Below, piece by piece: positions 26,375-36,157 of a stretch of 64,000 nt of DNA. The position numbers were made by a program, and so were the translations under genes. The notes below the pieces were generated by a model. The model was not told the DNA's origin, searched no databases, and saw nothing but the letters and a program-made list of their open reading frames with translations. Source of the DNA: Lucifuga dentata (Eukaryota; Chordata; Actinopteri; Ophidiiformes; Bythitidae); assembly GCA_014773175.1 (NCBI GenBank), contig VXCM01005905.1:1-64000 (forward strand), written 5' to 3'. Numbering within the stretch: position 1 is the first letter of the stretch; each line of letters begins with the position of its first letter.

Positions 26375-27807
26375 AAACACTCAACAATACATCTTACAAT
26401 AAGTACTAGTAAATGTGACAAACAAAAAAACAAAACCTTTTTGATTTTATCCATTCTTACAAGAATAACATGGAACATAATATTTAAGGTGGAAAACTCT
26501 CCCACCTCCTCACTGAACATACAGCGTATTTCTCTGCAGCTATGTTTAAATTCATGTCCTACAAATAAAAAAGGTTTGAAGGTATTTTTTCAAAATAGCC
26601 TATAGACCCTTATTAAATGTCTCTATACATGCAGATGATTTTTATTCTGTATTTCGTCAAACCAAATATATTTGGACTTTTGTAAGAATAGGTGTGTTTC
26701 GGTGAAACACAGTGTCTATCAATCACTGCTTGGTGACATCGACTCACTCACTGATAGCGGAGGGGAGAAGTTAAGGGGGTGGCCGGAAGGCAAACTGGTC
26801 AATGAATGAACGCCTGTCTGCCTCTGAAATAAGACGTCACTGCCAGCGCACAGCCTATTTGGATCCATCAAATGTTTAAGATTCTTTTTTAATTTTTTGC
26901 AGGTATGATGAACACATTAAAAACTGAACCTTTCACACTTGTTGTACCATAAAAAATAATTTTGCCACCTTGATTGGACATGATGTGAACTCGGAGTTAT
27001 CTATTTTTAAATCACTGGGCATGTTTCCATAGCGATTTCAGGGATGTTGCCAAGCAACAGCATCGGATACAATGAAGACATGAATGAAAGTAGACCAATA
27101 GCACACACATTTCCTGGCATCGACCGGCTTAAACGTGAATGGGTTCAGACAAGCCAAAGCATCGTATTCTTTTGCAGACTGTAATATAGGCTTTAATAAT
27201 GTGTTCTAATAGCTGGAAATCAGGTTGAAATATTTGTTTCTCTTTCACTTGCTGCTTCAACCAATCCCGTGTGCATCCATTCTTTCAACGCCTTTTCTGT
27301 ACTCTCGAAAACTTTTTCCACCTTTAATGTAATTTCCCAGACTTGCTCCCCAGCCCTTTCCCAGCCCTTTGCGCATTTGGCTTGCGCGAAGGGAGTGCGT
27401 CCTTTTGCGCGCAACGACAAATGAACTCAGTGAGAAACAAAAGACTTCTCTTCTTAAAAGGAGAGAGAGTTCAAAGTATTTATTCTGGAAATATAAAATG
27501 TGTTATGGACAAATTGCCAAGTAGAGTTTGCGACTTCCGTGCGTAAAGAGTGCCAAAGTAGGAGTGTACTTGGAGCGGGCTTACCTTCAATACAGCAGAT
27601 TCTCCACAGCCCAGAGTGGATGAGATCGCCTTTCTTGGTTCTGGGCTGCGGCTGGGTCTCGTCTGTCGTGACATTGGTGCCGTTGCAGATGTACGCCCGC
27701 GAATAGAGCCAGTAGTCCGTGCCGATGGCGATGGTCATCAAACTGAAGGCAGCGAAAGCCCCTACGGTGGCCAGCAGTGTTTGAACCCCGCGGTCACACC
27801 AAGCCAT
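16937..27807 (-). CDS. cacng4: TARP gamma-4, calcium channel gamma subunit 4
   Basis: TARP gamma-4 is an AMPA-receptor auxiliary subunit that controls receptor trafficking and gating at the plasma membrane and synapse. Exons (minus): 27585-27807, 19684-19767, 17910-18050, 16937-17463, i.e. 223/84/141/527 nt, all with GT/AG borders, giving 324 aa (human about 327). The protein opens [18 protein letters not shown]. Four membrane segments lie near residues 10-30, 105-127, 136-158 and 184-206. Loop 1 has two sequons (N42-G-T, N45-V-T) and GLWRICC. The C-terminus ends RRTTPV, a class I PDZ ligand for PSD-95-type scaffolds. [13 protein letters not shown] and IYIEKNKE point to gamma-4, not gamma-2. 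Intron 1 (7.8 kb) contains an assembly gap. Which teleost duplicate this is cannot be told here. Confidence 0.93.
17731..17755. repeat. (GAAT)n microsatellite
   Basis: Six tandem GAAT units in cacng4 intron 3. Confidence 0.9.
18285..18325 (+). mobile_element. Tc1/mariner-like terminal repeat remnant
   Basis: TATACACTACAGGCC followed by AGAAGTTTGAGGCCACCCCC closely resembles the TATACACTAC..AAAAGTTTGGGGTCAC start of fish Tc1/mariner-type elements. It lies in cacng4 intron 2. A matching opposite end was not found, so this is a remnant or a diverged copy. Confidence 0.4.
18647..18709. repeat. 31-bp tandem duplication
   Basis: 18647-18677 and 18679-18709 are two 31-base units differing at three positions. 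They lie directly before a perfect hairpin (18706-18740), in cacng4 intron 2. Confidence 0.7.
18706..18740. repeat. Perfect 14-bp inverted repeat
   Basis: TTTATAGTTTGTGA (18706-18719) and its exact reverse complement (18727-18740) with a 7-base loop, in cacng4 intron 2. Confidence 0.7.
20822..20872. repeat. (GA)n microsatellite with an N
   Basis: GA run broken by an N at 20840, in cacng4 intron 1. Confidence 0.85.
21666..21919. repeat. Two (GT)n microsatellites
   Basis: GT runs at about 21666-21713 and 21855-21919, just left of the assembly gap. A longer GT array is a likely cause of that gap. Confidence 0.85.
22056..22252. other. Assembly gap, 197 Ns
   Basis: Run of N in cacng4 intron 1. 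The left flank is TGTGTGTATGTGGG. Frames crossing it are meaningless. Confidence 0.99.
24381..24414. repeat. (TGGA)n microsatellite
   Basis: Tandem GGAT units in cacng4 intron 1, preceded by a GGGTTTAGAAAATGGATGG-type sequence often seen at LINE 3' ends. Confidence 0.8.
24656..24685. repeat. (AGAGG)n tandem repeat
   Basis: Tandem AGAGG units, purine-rich on this strand, in cacng4 intron 1. Confidence 0.85.
26255..26376. repeat. (AAT)n and (GAAA)n microsatellites
   Basis: AAT run at 26255-26293 and GAAA run at 26321-26376, both in cacng4 intron 1. Confidence 0.9.
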
Positions 27808-28782
27808 TGCGCTTCATACTACTCCACACACTCACCAGTCCAACACGCACACACCAGAGCGCGTCAAGGCGCAGATCCTGTGTTCATACTGCTGGATGTG
27901 CGTCCACTTTTTCTACTCTGCTGGACGTGGTGTGTGTAGTCCAGAACAAAAGAAGGAGAACAAATGTTGGCTGAAATGCTCACCTGATGCTCACAAACAA
28001 CTGGTTGCCGCTGTGAATATGAGAGGACACCAACTGTGCCCACTCCACAGACTCCACACAGATTTGAACTGCACAAGACAGCACGCCAGCAACATCATGT
28101 TCCAACGTATAACACTCCTCACAAAGCTCCTCTCCACTTCATTCTGCTATTTTCTCCTTTATCTTTGTCTCAAAGCACTTTTCTGAACCCACACAGACTG
28201 CGTCTCTCTTAAAAGTCACTGCCAAAGATGACTACGTCAATAGCTCTATCAGTGAGACCCCACCCTCACCAATTTCAACCAATAGGAGATATCCTTTTGA
28301 ATTAGAAAAAAATAAAAATAAATAAATAAATAACTTGTTTCCAGTCATGCATTTTAAACATGTGAATTTATTTGTAAAAATTAATTAACCAAACACACAG
28401 TCTCTAGTCTGAGACACTTGGCCTAGTTTTTTTTCCCACTGAATTTAGAAGATAGTCTATGCATATTTCCAAGCTCGGTCAGCTGTCACAAGGCTGAGGA
28501 TGGGGAGGGAATAATGACAGGCTTTGACACAATGGTTCCTCTCTGTTGTACACTACTGCTAAATAACCAATCCCCCGCGGAACCGGCCATTTAAAAAGCA
28601 ATTAGATGGTTACTGAGCAGGCGTTACCATCAAGCACATTGCAAATCACTCCAGGCTCATTGGATTTCCCAAGACTGCCACAGAAGAGATACCTTCCCCT
28701 GAAAGAAAGCTAAAGTGATTGCAATAAATATATCACATGCAATCATTTTTCAAAATTGGTGATAAAATATGAATAAAGGTTA

Positions 28783-28794
28783 TAGGACTGAGAT

Positions 28795-28849
<55 letters not shown>

Positions 28850-28862
28850 NTAGGACTGAGAT

Positions 28863-28917
<55 letters not shown>
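28783..28917. repeat. (GATA)n microsatellite duplicated around an N
   Basis: TAGGACTGAGATGATAGATA plus a GATA array occurs twice (28783-28849 and 28851-28917) with an N at 28850. The double copy is probably an assembly artefact, so one array is real. It is followed by CT and CA runs to about 28967. Confidence 0.8.
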
Positions 28918-28918
28918 C

Positions 28919-28959
<41 letters not shown>

Positions 28960-28980
28960 TACACACAAATCAAATGCAAT

Positions 28981-29088
28981 AAACATGTTAGTTTCTTGGA
29001 GGAGTTTGGAGGCAGATGATTCGCTGTGGTGACCCCTGAAGGGAAAGCCGAAAGGAAAAGAAGAAGAAGAAGAAACATGTTAGTTTCT
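28981..29088 (+). mobile_element. 76-bp truncated retroposon with a 16-bp target-site duplication
   Basis: AAACATGTTAGTTTCT occurs at 28981-28996 and again, exactly, at 29073-29088. Between them is a 76-bp insert ending in an (AAG)n tail, nearly identical to bases 1-66 of this window. A direct target duplication plus a simple 3' tail is the signature of target-primed reverse transcription. The insert is therefore a heavily 5'-truncated LINE, or a SINE sharing its tail. The orientation follows from the tail. Confidence 0.75.
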
Positions 29089-30134
29089 ATTGACTGATTA
29101 AATTGATGAGACTGAGACTGATGAAAAAAGTTTGTACGCATTTCTGACATTCCTATTTTGTGCAAAATAATCACCTAAATAGAAAAGTAAATCATTAACA
29201 GAATGTGAATAAATTATGAAATCTTAGTCACTCTTCCGCTCACTCACTCACACACACATACGTTGGCTTTGATCAGGCAGCTGACAAATTGCTTTATTAA
29301 ACATGCAAAAGCGCTATTCATGCGTGTGTAAACACCATTAAACACATTTAAGGCATGCGTAATGTGTCTCTGTGCCAGATGGAAGGTTTTCAAATCAGCA
29401 GGGAATATTTAGGAGTGTGCTGTTTGTATGACTACAGCTGACAAGGTGCCTCAGGCTAAAGAAAAAAAAAAGAAGAACTCGTCATGACTTTCTGTACAAA
29501 CATGGTCAGATAACTAGGATAACCAGAATTGAGATCAGAATCAATTTTGTCAAATATAAAAAGCAGATAGCCTTATTTAGCACTAATGGAGATTTTTTTT
29601 TTTTATAAAGTTTTACAATTCATACATTACAAGATCCATAGCAGAAAGATGACAGAGACATCGCTTGCTTCCAAATAAAGTCAGTTCAGTTCGATTAAGA
29701 TTGTATTGTCACTTCATCAATAGCTTTATATGAGGAACAAAAATTTGAATACTCTCAGGATACTGCAAATGTCATGTAAACAAAATTAGGTATTTTATGG
29801 CTCCAGTGCTACTAATAATGCCACTATAGCGTGTAGGCTTGTATATACTAAGGAATATGGAATAAACAGTTGTGTGAGAATGAAGAATTTTGAGATAGAA
29901 AAAACATCAATAGGTTATTGATTTCCCATTAGCTGTGATGTAGGAATTCAGACCAAATGTTTCAAAAGACATTTTAGCCAAAATGCTGAATGAGCAATTT
30001 GAGTGTGTGTTCTCAGGTGCTCTAAAATGTATAGGCTTACATTATGAGACAAAATCATCCTGTAAAAATCCCAAGTCATTTTATGCTGTTAAAAACTCAA
30101 AAGTAAAGGAGCCATAGTTTGTGTGAACTGGTGA

Positions 30135-30136
30135 TT

Positions 30137-30176
<40 letters not shown>

Positions 30177-30184
30177 TCCTTCCT
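30135..30184. repeat. (TTTC)n microsatellite
   Basis: Tandem TTTC units, about 540 bp upstream of the ZBED-like start codon. Confidence 0.9.
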
Positions 30185-30418
30185 TTGTCTTTGTATGTAT
30201 TTTGTAAAAATGCTGCTCTGATGAGAATTTGTATTTTTATCTATTTTATCGAGTTTATTCTATACCAGTTATGAAATAAAAATGTTGTGACAGTTTTACT
30301 TCGTAGCCCTGACGGTGGCGCCAAATGTCTTCAATATCACAAGTAAACGAAATTCTGGGTAAAGAAAAAATAAAGGTTAAGTCAGTGACGTTTCTGTGTG
30401 AAATCGCTCATTGGAACA

Positions 30419-30467
30419 ACGCATGCGCAGTAAGACCAACACTGCCTCGCCATATACTGCCGATTGG
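30419..30467 (+). promoter_or_regulatory. Candidate promoter motifs of the ZBED-like gene
   Basis: ACGCATGCGCAG (30419-30430) is one base off the palindromic NRF1 site, and GATTGG (30462-30467) is an inverted CCAAT box. Both are about 210-255 bp upstream of the start codon. Such motifs are typical of housekeeping, TATA-less promoters. Function is inferred from the motifs only. Confidence 0.4.
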
Positions 30468-30673
30468 TTGTACGCATGAGCCTCAATTAAATGGTGACGA
30501 CAGTGGCGTATCCTTGTTCGTCTCCTAGGCAACATCTGAACAAAGGCCTGCCCCTTTTCATGAGGATTTCTCCAGCGCCATCGTTACTTTACGTGTAATC
30601 ACGATTACTAAATCGGATTACGGTACTTTTGTTATATTTTAAGGCTGAAATAACAATAGAGATAGCGTCCGAA

Positions 30674-32904
30674 ATGGATATGGAACACAGTGAAGCCATG
30701 GGGGAGACTAAATCGGCCATACAAACCTGGCGATACCGCCACCATTTCACGTACAAGGCAGATCAGGGAAAAAATATCATCGTCCAGTGTAATCTGTGTC
30801 TGCCGAGGGTCAATCTGCTGTCAACATCTAAGACCTCTACATCAAACCTAAAGAAGCACTTAGACGTAAGTTCTGTGAGCTAATTTAATATTATTAATTT
30901 GCAGTCCCCGTTAGGTTAATGTGTCAAAGATTCAATGAATCAATAACCGGCCGATTAATTAATAACATTTGATTTTAGCTGCATACTGATTACCAAGAGG
31001 TTCTTTCTGCGCTTCCTTACTGGAATAAATTATTACTTAATTATTACTCGTTTTATTCTGCATTTTTATCGTTTTCTCACTGCAGTTGAAGTTTGCAAAC
31101 TGATGAAAACTGAAAATGGTGTAAGCTGCAGACCTTCATCACCTCATCATCTTCACCTAACATGAAACCTTATTGTGGTTTTGTCTTTCAGAGAACACAT
31201 TTGGGCTGTGATGCTAAGCCAACAGCCAAGAGGGGACGAAAGAGTAATGATTACAATGGTGATGAAAGTAGGAATTGCCAACTCAAAAAAATAAAAGCAG
31301 AAATCCTTTCCAAATGCATGAGCCAAGCCAAGACAGATGATCTTATCTTCAGCTTCATTGTGGAGGATTGCCAGTCATTTTATGTGCTGGAGCAGCCTGG
31401 GTTCAAGAAACTGATTGCAGGCTTAACTGAGGGGCTGAAGTCCATGGACAGGTTGACCTTGTTTACAAAAGTGGACCAGGGTTTCTCCAAGATGCGAGAA
31501 GCTCTGATGGCGAAACTCAACAACATCCAGTATGTGTGCACCACAGCGGACATCTGGACCGCCAACAGCAGGAGCTTCTTTGGGATGACCTGCCACTGGA
31601 TTGATACATGTACTTTGGAGCGGAAATCTGCTGCTCTTGGGTTTGCAAGACTCCAGGGCAGGATCACATATGACACTATTGCTGGGCGGATACACGACGT
31701 CCATGTGGCATACAATATTGAAAGCAAAGTTCAGACCACAGTCACTGATAATGCTAGCCCATTTATCAGTGTGTTCAAAGAGTTTGCAGTGGACAGTCAG
31801 GACACCGAGGACGATATCGGGTTCTACGAGAATGTAGGTGCTATACTCGAAGGTGAGCCGGAACAGGACATGCTCCTGTTTCTACCGACCGTACAGCGCT
31901 GTGCTTCACACACCCTGGACCTGATTGTCACTGAGGACTTCTGGCAGGCTGTGTCACAGGGGCCAATGTGCCAACTGCATTACAGTGCCATGGCTAAGGT
32001 TTTCGCCATATGGAGCAAGTGCCACCATCTCCAGGTCGGCATGGATGCAGCAGAAGAGATAGCAAAGATGGCATTGGTTGTACCTGCTGTCATCCGCTGG
32101 AACGTGGAGTACTGTGGCGTGCAGAAGATTGTGTCTCTCACCGAGCGGGAGCTGACAGAGCTGTGCGCCCGCCTAGAGGTCCCACGCCTGCAGCCAGAGG
32201 AGATGGCCTTCCTGAAAGAATATGTCACTGTGTTCCATCCACTTGCTTTTGCACTTGAACTCTTCCAAGCTGAGAAGAAATGTTACCTGGGTCTGGTCAT
32301 TCCCACTGTACTCAGTCTGAAGAACAAGCTAAATGAGCAGAAAGCTGCAGCACATTACTTGGGGGACGTCATTAATGCCATTGTTTTGGCAATAGACGTG
32401 CGGTTCCAGGAGCTTTTTGCCAGTACGGAAGCAAAGATTGCAACAGCTACAACTCCTCAGTTCCGCCTGTGGTGGATGGCTGCATCAGAGAGAGAGGAAA
32501 TGTGCTCGCTGCTGGTTAGAGAGGCATCCCAGGTTGAGCCTTGTCTAGAAAGCGACGCCAACACCAGTCAGAATTCGTCAATCAATTTATCTGAAGATGA
32601 CTTCTTCAGTTACGGGCCTGTGAAGCAAACGGAACAGAGCCAACAACGGGGAGTAAACGAAGAGATCCACAAGTACATTGAAGGAACGGGAAAGAGTCTT
32701 TCGTGCCTGCAGGAGTTTCCCAGAGTGAAGCAGCTTTTCCTGAAATACAACACAACTTTGCCATCCACAGCCCCTGTCCAGCGTCTCTTCAGTCAGAAAG
32801 GCAACCTGGTCACTTCACAGAGAAACTTTCTGACTGATGACTACTTTGAACGTATTCAGCTTTTGAGGTACAACAGCAACGTGTGTTCACTGCTCACTGA
32901 GTGA
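30674..32904 (+). CDS. BED zinc-finger, hAT-transposase-derived protein (ZBED-like)
   Basis: Exons 30674-30865 and 31192-32904 (GT/AG, phase 0) give 634 aa. Exon 1 holds most of a BED finger and exon 2 completes it: C39, C42, H62, H67. The hAT catalytic core is present. Candidate acidic residues are D184 in TTADIWTAN, D250 in VTDNASPF and E425 in FQAEKKCYLG; family motifs RCASHTLDL (301-309) and RWN (366-368) are also there. The C-terminus has the hAT dimerisation region (FPRVKQLF, APVQRLFS, FLTDDYFERIQLLRYN). No stop or frameshift interrupts it. An in-frame ATG at 30629 would add 15 residues; 30674 is preferred because the finger lies close to it. No terminal inverted repeats were found. It may be a domesticated ZBED host gene or a recently active transposon; the spliced finger and promoter favour the former. 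An AATAAA lies at 33217. Confidence 0.82.
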
Positions 32905-35900
32905 ACACAAATTTTTTTGTAGCGACTCTTTTTCTCTGCCTTTTATTTGATGCAGAATCAAAACGCATCTTTATGGTTAAACCCTGAAAAATATCTCATT
33001 TCAAACAATTTAGCCCAGGTGTGTTTTCTAATACGACTCCTTCCTTTTGATCATCATGGCAAATATCTTCCATCCCAGAATGGGGAGTATAAATGTGTAT
33101 AATTATGAGCATCATTGTAGCAGTGTTTCCCTGACTTATAGAAGTTATTTGTGGCCGTCAACCTCCAGTGAGATGGGCTGGGGGTGAAAACAGGTTTGAG
33201 ACAGTTGCAAAGCTGCAATAAAATCAGAACCAAAAAAGAAGGCACTCCGGGAGCGCCTATCTCTGCCATGGCCAACTGCATCACCACCAAAATAAGCAGA
33301 TCTTATTTTTGTTAAAAAAAAAAAAAAAAAAAATTAGCCATCATGCTAAATTTAATTGAAATTGGCCTATTAGCATTGATTTTATAGTCTAAAAAGTTTA
33401 GATCCTGGAGAATATGATCCAGATCACCTCCTAATCACTTCTTCCTCTTGATATTAACTATCTGCCCTTCAAATTTCATCCAAATCCGTCCATAAATTTT
33501 TGAGGTATCCTGCTAACAGACTGACAAACGCCGGTGATCATAAAACAGTCTTAGCCTAGGTAACAACTGCTCGTAAATTGTTATTATTATTACTATTATT
33601 ATTAAGTCAAGGTGATTTGTGTAGCCGAACAGCACATACAGTGGTTTAAAGGGCTTTACAGTTCCCTACACATTAACCATTCCCGACCCAGTCCAAGCTC
33701 TCTATGAAGACGAGGAAAAACTCCGTCAAAAAATATTATTATTTATAGAAAAAAAACCATCATCACGAGTGGGGTGAGATCTATTTATGTGGGCCACCTA
33801 AATTATTCTATGTTAAGGAAACAGTGAATTAACCAAACGACAATCATAGAAATGATGACATAATGGTCTGAAAAAAGAACAAAAAAAACATCATCTTTTT
33901 TAATCTGTGCTTTATTGTTGTGATTTGAAGTTGCCACAGGGGTAAACGGAGATGATTTCTGTCTGTCAATTAAAGCTAGTTTTTTTTTCTACAGCTGTTG
34001 AATGAGAATGCATCTACCGTCTGTATGTTTTATATTCCATATAAAGACACGAGGAAAAAGCATCTTTGTTGTCTTCCTTTTTTTTTTTAAACCAGTCAGA
34101 AAGAAGAAATAATTAGATTAGTGATGAGATGGGATTGACGGTCTGATTTGCATGCAACACCGACTACATCGACAGATACTGATTACTGTTTAAAAGAAGC
34201 CTTCGTTAGTGTGTGCACGAGACAGTGTGCACAAACAAACACACACACACACACACACACACACCCTTAGTGCTGCTGATTGAGTGTATTCCTTGCCATG
34301 CACTCAGATGTCAGCAAAAAGCTTTAGTCTCATTAGACAGATGCCTAGAGGCGAATGGGAGGCTGTCAGAGCGTACACACACACACACACACTGTCGTTG
34401 CCAAATACGGGACACTTCTGAAGCTCTAAAACAAACAACAGGAGCAAAAAAGGCACTGTTAAAGCCTTTTTTTTTCTTCTTCCTCTTTGAACACAACTGT
34501 ATGCATAACTGATTGGTGTGTACTTTTGGTGTATATTCTAGACATCTGCTCCTTTATGGTTTTAGCAGAGATATTAAACTCAGTGCTGCAGCAGTGGACT
34601 ACCAGCAACCTGTTCCCACTGGTTCAAGATCCATTTTGCTGATGTGAGGGGATATGGAGATTCCATTCAACATCACTTACAAGGAGAAAACAATGAACGA
34701 CTGCAGAGAAAGGGAAAAGAAGCACAAAAACTTTGAGTATGAGTTCACAGCACAACAGCAAACTTAAATAAAAATGGTGCAACTATAATCAGATTTGGGT
34801 TAATGGGTTGTAATGAGATTAGAGTAAAATGATGAAAACAATGTGAAACTGTCTGTTGTGGGACAGCAGGAATGTCATAGTGATCGTATTTTATACCTTA
34901 AAATTAGGTCACCTACTAACAGAATAACCTGTCAGTTTTTAAGGGGATATGGGTCTATTTCAACTAATAAATATAAAGACATTTTCCAGCTTTTAAAATA
35001 ACCTAACTGGAAGTCTTTTCTGTTATGTTCTGCTTTTTTTTTTTTTTTTTTTTTTGGTATGTAAAAAGATATATAGTTAATTAAATTTATACTGGACTCC
35101 TTTAAGTGGATGTTAGTTGTAAATGAAGGTGTCAAGAGATACTAATTAAATGACCAACCCTGTTCATTGCATTTACAGTGACTTTACAAATGCCAGTGTT
35201 AATTTTAAATGGACTATAGTTTTAGCTGGTATGTTAAAGTCACATTCATAAACAGCTTTTGAAATTAATTTCATATTCTCCATCTTTTCAGCCACTACGT
35301 GCTCATACATGAAATTTTAATGACAGTACTCAAGTGTGAGGCACGGTCCTCACAAGAGCAGCGTCACAGGCTGGAGCTGGGAGCAATACTATGTGGGGAT
35401 GCTCTCATGATGTCATTTTAAACTTTCATCATATAGATTTAGATCTCAGATCATTATGATATCTTGTTATAATCACTGCCTGTGGTTTTGAAAAGGAAAT
35501 ATATGGTATTGAGTGGAAATTATGTTTACAAATTGCAAACAATCCTGCCACCTGTTGGACATACAGGTGCACTTCAGATTTTTTTTTTTTTTTTTTTTTT
35601 TTTTGGTAACCAGACATTCCAGTCAAATAAACTACAGGTTGCAGTTCAAAGTTTGATCCAAAGTGGAAGTTTTAATGGTTTAAGAAAAACAATGGTACAA
35701 AGTATTACTTTTGAAAATAGCTAATAATGCCTGTGATCACACATGAACACACACATATGGAACAGATATTAGGCACAAACTGGATGTAAAGTGTAGTGTG
35801 TGTGTGTGTGTTACTTGTAGTACCATTGATTTAACTGACTACTGAGCCCTTGTCTACACAGTCCTCTCATGCTTCCTTCCTCTGAAAAATAACCTTGAAT

Positions 35901-36157
35901 CCCTTTAGTTACATAAAAGCAGTATAATGGAGACACACTCAGATGTTACTTTAACGTCAACCATACGGCTTCCACTGAGTCTTTGTCAGTTCAGTGATAT
36001 ATTACAATAAGGAGGGAAGCATTTTAAGGATTTCCAGACATGGGCAGAATATTTCTATATTTTAATGCCCGTCTCTCACTTTGTGTAACCACAAAGCAGA
36101 GCTCAGGGTAAGACACCCGTTTGGGGTGGGCGTCTTGTCCTGGGACAGCCCTGATCA
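32905..36157. other. Convergent intergenic region between the ZBED-like gene and aimp2
   Basis: The 3' ends of both genes face each other here. No gene was recognised. It contains an AATAAA (33217-33222), poly-A at 33315-33333, an old dispersed repeat near 33440-33540 (AAATTTCATCCAAATCCGTC followed by a GACAAACGCCGGTGATCA-like segment), a second one near 33600-33730 (GGCTTTACAG, GAGGAAAAACTCC), CA runs at 34240-34264 and 34375-34392, and poly-T at 35033-35055 and 35580-35604. Confidence 0.5.
33440..33730. repeat. Two adjacent old dispersed repeats
   Basis: The CAAATTTCATCCAAATCCGT ... CTGACAAACGCCGG block (33440-33540) and the GGCTTTACAG ... GAGGAAAAACTCCGT block (33600-33730) are both motifs I recognise from interspersed repeats in fish genomes. 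They are separated by an ATT-rich stretch. Families are not assigned. Confidence 0.45.

Larger units (their letters stand above)
27808..30673. other. Divergent intergenic region between cacng4 and the ZBED-like gene
   Basis: The two genes are transcribed away from each other, so both promoters lie here. No further exon was seen, and no cacng5 exon, which sits next to CACNG4 in human. The region contains (GATA)n with an N (28796-28917), a short retroposon with a target-site duplication (28981-29088), (TTTC)n (30135-30184) and promoter-like motifs near 30419-30470. Confidence 0.55.

Noticed and set aside
16937..27807. Calling this gene cacng2 (stargazin) because of the nearby parvalbumins
   Set aside because: The RRTTPV tail is shared, but [13 protein letters not shown] and IYIEKNKE match gamma-4, and cacng1 is the downstream neighbour as for CACNG4.
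28796..28917. Regular repeat array considered as CRISPR-like
   Set aside because: Simple 4-bp microsatellite with no spacers, in a vertebrate genome.
28743..29174. 143-codon minus-strand frame
   Set aside because: Translation of (GATA)n and (GA)n repeats crossing an N, not a gene.
31380..31727. 115-codon minus-strand frame
   Set aside because: Antisense to the long hAT-derived exon; no homology.
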